From Shewanella psychromarinicola (lineage in GTDB: Bacteria > Pseudomonadota > Gammaproteobacteria > Enterobacterales > Shewanellaceae): DNA of 64,000 nt. The stretch's first letter is position 1. Each line of letters opens with the position of its first letter. Of the stretch, positions 30,914 to 38,527 are shown piece by piece. The position numbers were made by a program, and so were the translations under genes. The notes beneath the pieces are model-generated. The model was not told where the DNA came from, searched no databases, and saw only the letters and a list, made by a program, of their open reading frames with translations. The stretch is from the NCBI RefSeq assembly GCF_003855155.1, contig NZ_CP034073.1:496001-560000 (forward strand), read 5' to 3'.

Positions 30914-32292
30914 GTAAGAATCTTACTACTGCAGACTTAGAAATGGTTGATGACGTTTACGGTGCCATGATGACCGATGCCCCTTCAGGACATCGTCTTA
31001 TCATTTGGTCACTGGCTGCAATGATGGTGTGCTTTGTTATTTGGGCTTATTTCTCGGAATTAGATCAGGTAACAACTGGGATCGGTAAAGTTATTCCATC
31101 TTCACAAATTCAAATTATTCAAAGTTTAGATGGCGGTATTTTACAAAACATCTACGTCCAAGAAGGAGGCATGGTCACCAAAGGACAGTCTTTAGCCCGT
31201 ATTGATGACACTCGATTTCGCTCTGATTTCGACCAACAAGAACAAGAAGTCTTCGGATTACAAACCAACATTATTCGGATGCGCACTGAATTAGACAGCA
31301 TTATTATCTCCGATATGTCTTCAGACTGGCGCGAACAAGTCAAAATCACTAAACAAAACTTGCTCTTTTCGCAGACCATTATTGACGAGGAGCCTGAACT
31401 GGTTAAGCGTCAACAAGAAGAATATTCTATTCGGCTTGATAATTTAAGTAACCAATTAGAAATTCTGGTGCGTCAAATCCAACAACGCCAACAGGAAATT
31501 GAAGAATTAGCGTCCAGAATTGGTACCCTTACAACAAGTTACCAATTAGTATCACGCGAGCTTGAATTGACTCGGCCGCTGGCCCGTAAAGGAATTGTCC
31601 CTGAAGTTGAACTGCTCAAACTTGAGCGCACAGTGAATGATATTCAAGGTGAATTACAATCTGTGAGGCTTTTGCGGCCCAAGGTCAAAGCCTCAATGGA
31701 TGAAGCCATCTTAAAACGTCGAGAAGCGGTGTTTGTTTATGCCACAGATTTACGTGCACAACTCAATGAAATGCAAACCAAATTATCTCGGATGAATCAG
31801 GCACAAAAAGGCGCGTTTGATAAAGTCAGTAAAGCCGTCATTACCTCGCCAGTTATTGGAACAATTAAAAAGATTAATTTTAATACTTTGGGTGGTGTTG
31901 TGCAGCCAGGCGAAGAGATTATGGAAATTGTGCCATCAGAAGATAAACTACTGATAGAAACTAAAATCACCCCTAAAGATATTGCTTTTTTACATCCAGG
32001 ATTGCCAGCCATAGTGAAAGTTACCGCTTATGACTTCACTCGTTATGGTGGACTAAAAGGCACCGTTGAACATATTAGCGCCGATACATCACAAGATGAA
32101 GAAGGTAACAGTTTCTATATTGTAAAGGTACGAACAGAAGAATCCCGTTTATTGAAAGACAATGGCACAGAGATGCCAATAATCCCAGGGATGCTGACAT
32201 CGGTCGATGTCATCACGGGAAAAAAATCCATACTTGAGTACATATTAAATCCAATTTTAAGAGCGAAAGATACCGCTCTTAGAGAGCGCTAA
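30910..32292 (+). CDS. rtxD: Type I secretion membrane fusion protein, HlyD family (LapC-like)
   Basis: Periplasmic adaptor linking RtxB to the AggA channel. The 460-residue product has a short cytoplasmic N-terminus, one membrane helix (~29-47, IIWSLAAMMVCFVIWAYF), a lipoyl-like half (SQIQIIQSLDGGILQNIYVQEGG), a long coiled-coil hairpin (~110-300), the second lipoyl half (ITSPVIGTIKKINFNTLGGVVQPGEEIMEIVP), and a beta-barrel C-terminus with the HlyD signature (GMLTSVDVITGKKS). Its ATG overlaps the rtxB stop (ATGA), showing translational coupling. Confidence 0.94.
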   Translation: MSKNLTTADLEMVDDVYGAMMTDAPSGHRLIIWSLAAMMVCFVIWAYFSELDQVTTGIGKVIPSSQIQIIQSLDGGILQNIYVQEGGMVTKGQSLARIDDTRFRSDFDQQEQEVFGLQTNIIRMRTELDSIIISDMSSDWREQVKITKQNLLFSQTIIDEEPELVKRQQEEYSIRLDNLSNQLEILVRQIQQRQQEIEELASRIGTLTTSYQLVSRELELTRPLARKGIVPEVELLKLERTVNDIQGELQSVRLLRPKVKASMDEAILKRREAVFVYATDLRAQLNEMQTKLSRMNQAQKGAFDKVSKAVITSPVIGTIKKINFNTLGGVVQPGEEIMEIVPSEDKLLIETKITPKDIAFLHPGLPAIVKVTAYDFTRYGGLKGTVEHISADTSQDEEGNSFYIVKVRTEESRLLKDNGTEMPIIPGMLTSVDVITGKKSILEYILNPILRAKDTALRER

Positions 32293-32313
32293 GAAGACCG
32301 GGAGGGTTTTTTA

Positions 32314-33723
32314 ATGATAACTATTATAAATCAGCAAAAAAAGCTGAGTATGATTGCATTGGCTTTATCAATATCGATAGCGCCAGCAGTCTCAAGCCAA
32401 ACACTTGAGCAAGCAGTTGCACATACGCTAGACACAAACCCAGATTTACGTATCGCTTTTAATCGTTTTAAAGCGCGCGAAGAGCAAGTTAATCAGGCTG
32501 AAGCTGGCTACATGCCAACCTTAGATATTTCTGCTGGCTATGGCTGGGAGCAAACCGATAGCCCTTCGACTCGGCGTAAAGCAGGTCAAGGAGATGTAGA
32601 TAATGACGGTATGATTGATTTAGAACGTGGCGAAGCCGGTTTTAGTATCAAACAAATGCTATTTGATGGTTTTTATACCAGTAGCGAAGTCGATCGTTAT
32701 TCGTTTGAAGCCAGTGCTGATCAGTGGGCATTATTTTCCGCCGCTGAAGATATTGCATTGGATGTTGCAAAAGTCTACTTAAACTACATCCGCAGTGAAC
32801 AAGTATTACTGCTATCAGAGAAAAACCTCGCCAGTCATAAAGAGATTTATGATCAAATAAAACAGCGCACAGATTCTGGATTAGGATCGATAGCAGATTT
32901 ATCGCAAATCACTGGTCGCCTTGCCCGCGCAAACGCCAATGTGATTTCAGCTAAAAATAATTTAAAAGATACTCGTGCAACCTTTATCAGAATTGTTGAA
33001 GCACAGCCTGACGACTTAATCCTGCCAGTGCCTGATGCCGATATGCTCCCGGAAAGCTTAGAACAAGGGCTCATGTCAGCAAAATCGAAACACCCTGTGT
33101 TAAAGTCAGCAGCAAATGACATTAATGCCGCTAAAAAAGAGCGTAGCTCAGCCAAAGCCAACTATTTTCCACAATTAAGTCTAGAGCTTAATGGTAACTG
33201 GAATAATGATACTGACGGCGAAGACGGCTACAGCACATTTAATAACCAAAATGTTAACGGCTATAACAATGATTTAGTTGCTATGGTTCGGGTTAAATAT
33301 AACCTTTTTTCTGGTGGCAAAGATGTCTCTAGAGATAGAGAAACGGCCTATAAAATTAACGAAGCTAAAGAGATCCAACAACGTGCTTATCGTCAAGTGG
33401 TTGAAGGTGTTTCTCTCGCTTGGAATGCCTATGAAATGCTCGCCCCACAAAAACAATTTATACGTGAACACGTTGTGGCGGCAAAACAGACTCAAGTGGC
33501 TTATGAGCAACAATTTAACTTAGGTCAACGTACCCTTCTGGATTTACTCGATACTGAGAATGAACTATTTGAAGCGCGCAAAGATTACTTGAAAACCGAG
33601 TATGACGAAATTGCGGCTCGCTATAGAGTACTCAATTCGACTGGCGATCTACTCGACTCACTTCGAGTAACACGTCCAGGAGAATGGCGTGGTGAGCAAG
33701 ATTATGAGGGAGGTGTTAAGTAA
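32314..33723 (+). CDS. aggA: TolC-like outer-membrane channel AggA (LapE-like)
   Basis: Outer-membrane efflux trimer of the adhesin secretion system; AggA was described in Shewanella as an autoaggregation factor. The 469-residue product has a signal peptide (cleavage near AVSSQ, about residue 29) and two OEP repeats (~32-220 and ~240-450) with coiled-coil helices, including LNYIRSEQVLLLSEKNLASH and FNLGQRTLLDLLDTENELFEARKDY. A GGGAGG ribosome site lies 8-13 bases before the ATG. The stop overlaps the next start by one base (TAATG). Confidence 0.93.
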   Translation: MITIINQQKKLSMIALALSISIAPAVSSQTLEQAVAHTLDTNPDLRIAFNRFKAREEQVNQAEAGYMPTLDISAGYGWEQTDSPSTRRKAGQGDVDNDGMIDLERGEAGFSIKQMLFDGFYTSSEVDRYSFEASADQWALFSAAEDIALDVAKVYLNYIRSEQVLLLSEKNLASHKEIYDQIKQRTDSGLGSIADLSQITGRLARANANVISAKNNLKDTRATFIRIVEAQPDDLILPVPDADMLPESLEQGLMSAKSKHPVLKSAANDINAAKKERSSAKANYFPQLSLELNGNWNNDTDGEDGYSTFNNQNVNGYNNDLVAMVRVKYNLFSGGKDVSRDRETAYKINEAKEIQQRAYRQVVEGVSLAWNAYEMLAPQKQFIREHVVAAKQTQVAYEQQFNLGQRTLLDLLDTENELFEARKDYLKTEYDEIAARYRVLNSTGDLLDSLRVTRPGEWRGEQDYEGGVK

Positions 33724-34331
33724 TGAAATATCTAATGATTTTACTCGCATTGATTACAACTGCAGGTTGTTCAGTCAACGATATTGTCGAGCCTACTGCG
33801 TCTACACCACAAAAATTTGATCTTGCTGACAATGATCGTGATGGTGTGATAATGGCTCGCGAACGTTGTGCGGATACTATTATTGATGCCGCTGCAGACA
33901 ACTACGGTTGTGGTAGCATAAAAGACATCAATGAACGCCAAGAGTTAAAGATTCTATTTAGCAATAATTCTGCGGTTATCGATCATCAGTATTATGATCA
34001 AATTGAACTCGTCGCTAAAATAATGCAAACCGACCCTACCACTAAGGTGACAATTGAAGGTCATACCAGCAAAATTGGAAGCTATGAGCTTAATTTAGCC
34101 TTATCTCAGAAACGTGCTAAAGCTGTCATTGAAGTGTTAGAAAACACATTTGGTATCGATGCAAGTCGTTTAGACGCCATTGGTTATAGTTTTGATCGCC
34201 CTATCGATAACAGTGGTACGCCAGAAGCCGAACGACGTAATCGTCGCGTGATCGCTGAAGTCGCAACCGATGATACCATTCCAGCAATGAGATGGAATAT
34301 CTACACTGTCGACGAGAAAATGGAAGAGTGA
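33723..34331 (+). CDS. OmpA-family peptidoglycan-binding lipoprotein of the bpf operon
   Basis: A 202-residue lipoprotein: signal peptide MKYLMILLALITTAGC with lipobox Cys at 16, a short calcium-repeat-like segment (LADNDRDGV ... CADT), and a C-terminal OmpA/Pal domain (~80-190) with the peptidoglycan-binding pattern TIEGHTSKIGSYELNLALSQ and EAERRNRRV. Operons of the bpfA type carry such a gene after aggA. It may anchor the secretion channel or adhesin to the cell wall, which is an inference. It overlaps aggA by one base. Confidence 0.92.
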   Translation: MKYLMILLALITTAGCSVNDIVEPTASTPQKFDLADNDRDGVIMARERCADTIIDAAADNYGCGSIKDINERQELKILFSNNSAVIDHQYYDQIELVAKIMQTDPTTKVTIEGHTSKIGSYELNLALSQKRAKAVIEVLENTFGIDASRLDAIGYSFDRPIDNSGTPEAERRNRRVIAEVATDDTIPAMRWNIYTVDEKMEE

Positions 34332-34350
34332 TAAATAAGGCATTGATTCT

Positions 34351-35064
34351 TTGAGTCATGAAGACAGCAAAGTAATCACATCGCTGTATAAAAGGGTCTG
34401 TCATTTTTCTATTATGGCATCGGCCCTTTTAGTTTCATGTTTATATGCGGCACCGACTCAAGAATTAAACCAGCAAAAAACCGTTTCAGCATTGTCGGAA
34501 CGTTATGGCGATAGAGCAGGATTACGAGCAAATGCTTGGTTTAAAATCGTTAATGATTCACAGAAACTTGCTGAAATAGAGAAATTAGAAAAAGTTAATC
34601 AGTTCTTTAACTTATTTCGATTCATTGATGATCAAACACTATGGGGCGATTCCAATTATTGGGCTTCGCCGATGGAGTTTATTGGGGCTAATGGGGGGGA
34701 TTGTGAAGATTTTTCAATCGCGAAATACTTTACGCTTCTTCAACTTGGTATTCCTGAAGATAAACTCAGGATCACCATGGTAAAAGCAACATCGTTGAAC
34801 CAGTATCATATGGTGTTAGCGTATTACGAAAAGCCTAATTCGATCCCGTTAGTGCTCGACAATTTAGATAAAACCATAAAGCTGGCAACGAAACGAAAAG
34901 ATCTGCTGCCTGTTTATAGTTTTAATGGTCAACAATTATGGTTAAACAAAGAAAAAGGCCGAGGTGTGTTAGCTGGCTCATCATCACGCCTTGAAAAATG
35001 GACTGACCTTAAACTTAGATTAGGTGTAGACCGCTTACGCCAACCCAAACTCAACATGGAGTAG
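34351..35064 (+). CDS. bpfG: Periplasmic transglutaminase-like cysteine protease BpfG (LapG-like)
   Basis: Releases the adhesin by cutting its N-terminal TAAG site when c-di-GMP is low. The 237-residue BTLCP-family protein has an N-terminal hydrophobic export segment (~18-33), then the catalytic triad C118 in GGDCEDFSIAKY, H153 in QYHMVLAYY and D170 in LVLDNLDK. The start is TTG at 34351, with AAGG ten bases upstream; a start at the internal Met22 would leave only a short export signal, so the N-terminus is uncertain. It lies between the lipoprotein gene and bpfD, which encodes its sequestering receptor, 7 bp downstream. Confidence 0.92.
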   Translation: MSHEDSKVITSLYKRVCHFSIMASALLVSCLYAAPTQELNQQKTVSALSERYGDRAGLRANAWFKIVNDSQKLAEIEKLEKVNQFFNLFRFIDDQTLWGDSNYWASPMEFIGANGGDCEDFSIAKYFTLLQLGIPEDKLRITMVKATSLNQYHMVLAYYEKPNSIPLVLDNLDKTIKLATKRKDLLPVYSFNGQQLWLNKEKGRGVLAGSSSRLEKWTDLKLRLGVDRLRQPKLNME

Positions 35065-35071
35065 TGAATAC

Positions 35072-36994
35072 ATGACCCTGTTCAGGCAGATCTATGCGTT
35101 ACTTTTCGGGCTTTTCTTGTTAACGATTGCAAGCGTAGCCTATGTACAATTTTCAGAGACTCAAAGTTTTTTAACACAACAGATGGAATCTGATCTCAAT
35201 AATACCAGTAACTCATTAGGATTAATGTTAACGCCTGTTTTAGAAGCTGGTGATGATGCTGGAGCAGAAACATTAGTCAATGTTATTTTTGAGGGCGGCT
35301 ATTATCAACAAATCAAATTAACTTGGTTAGTTGATGGCAAGCAGCAAGTGTGGAATAACGCTATTCGAGTAAATAATGTTCCTCAATGGTTTATCGATCT
35401 TAACTTGTTTAAAACCATTAACAAAAAAACCACTATTACCTCTGGTTGGTTACAACTTGCCACGCTGGAAATTACTGCCCACCCCGGTTTTGGTTATCAT
35501 GAACTATGGCGGACCATTTCAAATATTCTGATCCTATTTTCAATTTTATTTCTCATTGCCATCATATGTGCAAGGGTGGGACTCAGTTGGATTTTAAAAC
35601 CATTAAATACCCTTTCTGTACACGCAAAAAAAATTGCCGAGCGCCAATTTGGTCCCGATATGCCAGCGCCAAAAACAAAGGAACTGAAAGAGCTAGTCAA
35701 TGCATTTAACAGTATGTCTGCTCAATTAAAACAAGTCTTTAACTCCCTTGACGAAGAAGTTTCCGCATTAAGAAAGAAAAATCTCGTCGATCAAGTCTCA
35801 GGACTGCCAAATAGGCAGTATATGGTCAGTCGAGTCAATGGCTGGTTAAGCGAGCCCAGTACTGGTGCGCTTTATTTAGTCAAAATGGATTGGCTAGAAG
35901 ACGTTTATAGCAAATACGGTTTCCAAGTTCGCGATGAGACCATTCGTATTCTGGCTCAGAAATTACAGCATCACCAGGATGAAATATCCTCCTCTGTTAT
36001 CGCTCGTATTGCTGCGTATGAATTCGCCTTCCTTGTTGAAGATTGTGAACATGATCAACTGACGAAGTATTTACAAAGCCTAATACGTACTGTTAATAAA
36101 GAAATATCTAAATCTGGCTGTAAACCAAACGAACAGTTTTATATTGGTGTAGCAGAGCGCCTAGGGCAAATGACAGTATCAGATATGTTGGCACAAGCAG
36201 ATAACGCACTCCAACAGTCCATTAAAGACGGCAAAGTGTTTCATTGGTTTGAAAATACTCAACAGCAACTGTTTACCCGAGAGGAATGGCGCAGTAATTT
36301 AAATCACGCGATAAAGAACAAAAAATTCCAATTCCGTTGGCAGCCTATTCAGCTTTGTGCCAGAGATGAAATTTGTCAGCGTGAGCTTTTTTGCCAACTG
36401 CAAATAGGTGACAAGACCCTCCATGCAGGACAATTTGTACCCTACATAGAGTTACTATCATTAGGTACAATGTTTGATCGCTGTTTGATAGAAACCGTCA
36501 ATGAACATCGTTTACTTGAACGTAATTATGAACGAGTCGCCATCAATCTGACTTATCAAAGTATTAGCGATGCTGATTTTCATCTTTGGCTAAAACAGTT
36601 CCTTCGAACCAATAAATACCCTGAGCGTATTTGCTTTGAAATCCCCGAAGCGAGTGTGTATAGCGATTTAGAATCCTGTGAAAGTCTGTGTAAAGTCATT
36701 CGAGACTCTGGCGCTCACTTTGGTATAGACCATTTTGGTCGCCAATTTGGTTCAATGGCCTACTTGCAAAGCTTGCGACCAAACTATGTCAAACTTGACC
36801 AGTCACTGGCTTATATTGAAGATAATCAACACAGCAGTGAATTATGCCGCGCTTTAGTCAATGTCGCTAAAGGGTTAGATATTCAAGTGATCGTGACAGG
36901 AATCCAAGAAGCAACCCAATTGACAAGATTTACTGATCTCAGAGTCGATGCTTATCAAGGCTTTATTGTACCGCCAGTCAATGTGAAGTTATAA
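35072..36994 (+). CDS. bpfD: c-di-GMP receptor BpfD (LapD-like), degenerate GGDEF-EAL
   Basis: Inner-membrane receptor that traps BpfG when c-di-GMP is bound, keeping the adhesin on the surface. The 640-residue product has membrane helix 1 (~7-25), a LapD/MoxY-type periplasmic domain (~26-150) with the output-loop Trp in TSGWLQL, helix 2 (~151-172), HAMP (~172-225), a GGDEF domain whose active site reads A314-A-Y-E-F, and an EAL domain whose signature reads E438-L-F. Both domains should be catalytically dead but the EAL can still bind ligand, as in LapD. It is the last gene of the operon, closed by a UUCG terminator. Confidence 0.94.
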   Translation: MTLFRQIYALLFGLFLLTIASVAYVQFSETQSFLTQQMESDLNNTSNSLGLMLTPVLEAGDDAGAETLVNVIFEGGYYQQIKLTWLVDGKQQVWNNAIRVNNVPQWFIDLNLFKTINKKTTITSGWLQLATLEITAHPGFGYHELWRTISNILILFSILFLIAIICARVGLSWILKPLNTLSVHAKKIAERQFGPDMPAPKTKELKELVNAFNSMSAQLKQVFNSLDEEVSALRKKNLVDQVSGLPNRQYMVSRVNGWLSEPSTGALYLVKMDWLEDVYSKYGFQVRDETIRILAQKLQHHQDEISSSVIARIAAYEFAFLVEDCEHDQLTKYLQSLIRTVNKEISKSGCKPNEQFYIGVAERLGQMTVSDMLAQADNALQQSIKDGKVFHWFENTQQQLFTREEWRSNLNHAIKNKKFQFRWQPIQLCARDEICQRELFCQLQIGDKTLHAGQFVPYIELLSLGTMFDRCLIETVNEHRLLERNYERVAINLTYQSISDADFHLWLKQFLRTNKYPERICFEIPEASVYSDLESCESLCKVIRDSGAHFGIDHFGRQFGSMAYLQSLRPNYVKLDQSLAYIEDNQHSSELCRALVNVAKGLDIQVIVTGIQEATQLTRFTDLRVDAYQGFIVPPVNVKL

Positions 36995-37024
36995 GTGGTA
37001 TAGATTGATTAACTCACTCGTATT

Positions 37025-37049
37025 AACCACTCTTCGGAGTGGTTTTTTT
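37025..37049 (+). terminator. UUCG-tetraloop terminator of the bpf operon
   Basis: AACCACTC / GAGTGGTT (37025-37032 and 37037-37044) enclose a TTCG loop and run into a stretch of T, 30 bp after the bpfD stop. It defines the 3' end of an 18-kb operon. Confidence 0.93.
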
Positions 37050-37640
37050 ATGTCGCGGTTATTGACTCACAAGCCATTGACTCAAGGCTATGAACTCAGC
37101 CGTTAACTCACTGCGGTTATTGAGCAAAAAATAGTGAATGGCTTGCCCAGTCTCGATAACACGGCGCAACCCCCTCTGTGGAAGATTGGCGCAACTCATG
37201 CCATGATTATACGCTGCGGGACAACGACTACAGCGTCATGCCACCTAACGGCCAAGCTTATGCCACAGTATTGAGCCATACCATTATATGAGATCAAACA
37301 TAGCCTAAATGTTAGGGTAAATAGGCAAGGTCTACTGGTAGACAAAGGCTAACTTAAGTTCGGGATAATAAACGGTTATCAAGCAGTTCTTTGTCCTGCT
37401 ATCTGCCTTGCATTTACTTGCAATAGACTTGAAAGTAAATGCAATAGACTGGCTATTGGCGCAGTGGTAACGACGTGAGGCGCCTTGTTAACAAAATAAA
37501 TAGCAAGTTTGATATAAATTTAGGTGAAATTTGCTTATTTTAGCTTACTCCCCCTCTATTAACTTAAGTTGAGGTTCGTTACGTTTAATCTTGGAATATT
37601 AGCTATCAAATATATGATTGTAATTAATGATCAATATCGC
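37050..37640. other. Gene-free region between the bpf operon and the tRNA operon
   Basis: No supported gene was found. There is a perfect 10-bp inverted repeat (GCATTTACTT at 37410-37419, AAGTAAATGC at 37433-37442) and a direct repeat TGCAATAGACT overlapping it (from 37419 and from 37440). An imperfect inverted AT-rich pair lies near 37493-37541. A short reading frame over the downstream tRNA-Pro gene is spurious. Confidence 0.5.
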
Positions 37641-37676
37641 CAAAAACAAAAAAGCCACTCATTAGAGTGGCTTTTT
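37641..37676 (-). terminator. Terminator of the tRNA operon
   Basis: Stem AAAAGCCACTC / GAGTGGCTTTT (37650-37660 and 37665-37675) with a 4-nt loop. On the minus strand it is followed by TTTTTGTTTTTG. It lies just 3' of the last tRNA-Pro gene. Confidence 0.88.
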
Positions 37677-37683
37677 GTTAAAT

Positions 37684-37760
37684 TGGTCGGTGATAGAGGA
37701 TTCGAACCTCTGACCCTCTCGTCCCAAACGAGATGCGCTACCGGGCTGCGCTAATCACCG
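37684..37760 (-). tRNA. tRNA-Pro (anticodon UGG), copy 3
   Basis: A 77-nt tRNA with encoded CCA. On the minus strand it starts CGGTGATTAGCGCAGC; the anticodon stem-loop is CTCGT-TTGGGAC-GAG with anticodon TGG; the T-arm is AGAGGTTCGAATCCTCT. It is identical to the other two copies. Confidence 0.97.
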
Positions 37761-37833
37761 AGATTTTTACTTGAAAACAAGTCTGATATTTATTTAACTT
37801 AGAGGCTAAATTCGCTATAAGAAAGCGGGAATG

Positions 37834-37910
37834 TGGTCGGTGATAGAGGATTCGAACCTCTGACCCTCTCGTCCCAAACGAGATGCGCTACCGGGCTGCG
37901 CTAATCACCG
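37834..37910 (-). tRNA. tRNA-Pro (anticodon UGG), copy 2
   Basis: A 77-nt gene identical to the copies on both sides, with CCA encoded and anticodon TGG. It is the middle member of the tandem triplication. Confidence 0.97.
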
Positions 37911-37983
37911 AGATTTTTACTTGAAAACAAGTCTGATATTTATTTAACTTAGAGGCTAAATTCGCTATAAGAAAGCGGGAATG

Positions 37984-38060
37984 TGGTCGGTGATAGAGGA
38001 TTCGAACCTCTGACCCTCTCGTCCCAAACGAGATGCGCTACCGGGCTGCGCTAATCACCG
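37984..38060 (-). tRNA. tRNA-Pro (anticodon UGG), copy 1
   Basis: The first-transcribed of the three identical tRNA-Pro(UGG) genes, 77 nt with encoded CCA, 26 bp downstream of tRNA-His on the minus strand. Confidence 0.97.
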
Positions 38061-38086
38061 AAATATACATAAAACAACAAATTGAA

Positions 38087-38163
38087 TGGGGTGACTGATG
38101 GGGCTCGAACCCACGACAACCGGAATCACAATCCGGGACTCTACCAACTGAGCTACAATCACC
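38087..38163 (-). tRNA. tRNA-His (anticodon GUG)
   Basis: A 77-nt tRNA. On the minus strand it starts GGTGATTGTAGCTCAG, has anticodon arm CCGGATTGTGATTCCGG (GTG) and T-arm GTGGGTTCGAGCCCCAT, and ends CACCCCA. The extra 5' G opposite C73, typical of tRNA-His, is present. Confidence 0.97.
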
Positions 38164-38212
38164 ACTGATATCAATTCTACTAACCAATACGAAAGAACCA
38201 CTACATGCCGAA

Positions 38213-38289
38213 TGGTGCGCCCAGAAGGATTCGAACCTTCGGCCTTACCCTCCGGAGGGGTACGCTCTATCCAGCTGAGCTATGGGCGC
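38213..38289 (-). tRNA. tRNA-Arg (anticodon CCG)
   Basis: A 77-nt tRNA with encoded CCA, starting GCGCCCATAGCTCAGC on the minus strand, with anticodon loop CTCCGGA (CCG). It is first in the Arg-His-Pro operon, matching the argX-hisR-(leuT)-proM order of E. coli but without the Leu gene. Confidence 0.97.
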
Positions 38290-38310
38290 TCGCCTTGGTT
38301 AGCGAGGCAT

Positions 38311-38339
38311 ATAATATGGATAAAACACCGCCGCGTCTA
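38311..38339 (-). promoter_or_regulatory. Promoter of the tRNA operon
   Basis: On the minus strand, TAGACG (38339-38334), a 17-bp spacer and TATTAT (38316-38311) are followed by a GC-rich discriminator GCCTCGC, the usual feature of stringently controlled stable-RNA promoters. Assigned by eye. Confidence 0.65.
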
Positions 38340-38527
38340 GCCCTGATTTGCATTTTTTAACTGACTGATTAACTTTTGACTCATTTTGGGTGACTATTTA
38401 CTCATTTGCGATAGTTATTAACATTGTGCTCACATTTATTTCGCTTGGATAACAATTGAATTTATGGTAATAATAATGCTGTTCAACAATATTTTTCCAA
38501 ATATTTTAATAGGATAGAGCAAGGAAT

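Larger units (their letters stand above)
37684..38060 (-). repeat. Tandem 150-bp triplication of tRNA-Pro
   Basis: The three tRNA-Pro genes start exactly 150 bp apart, and the two 73-bp spacers (37761-37833 and 37911-37983) are identical, so the unit of tRNA plus spacer was recently amplified. Confidence 0.96.

Noticed and set aside
37569..37754. 61-codon plus-strand reading frame
   Set aside because: Its second half reads through the antisense of a tRNA-Pro gene and its terminator; no function is plausible.
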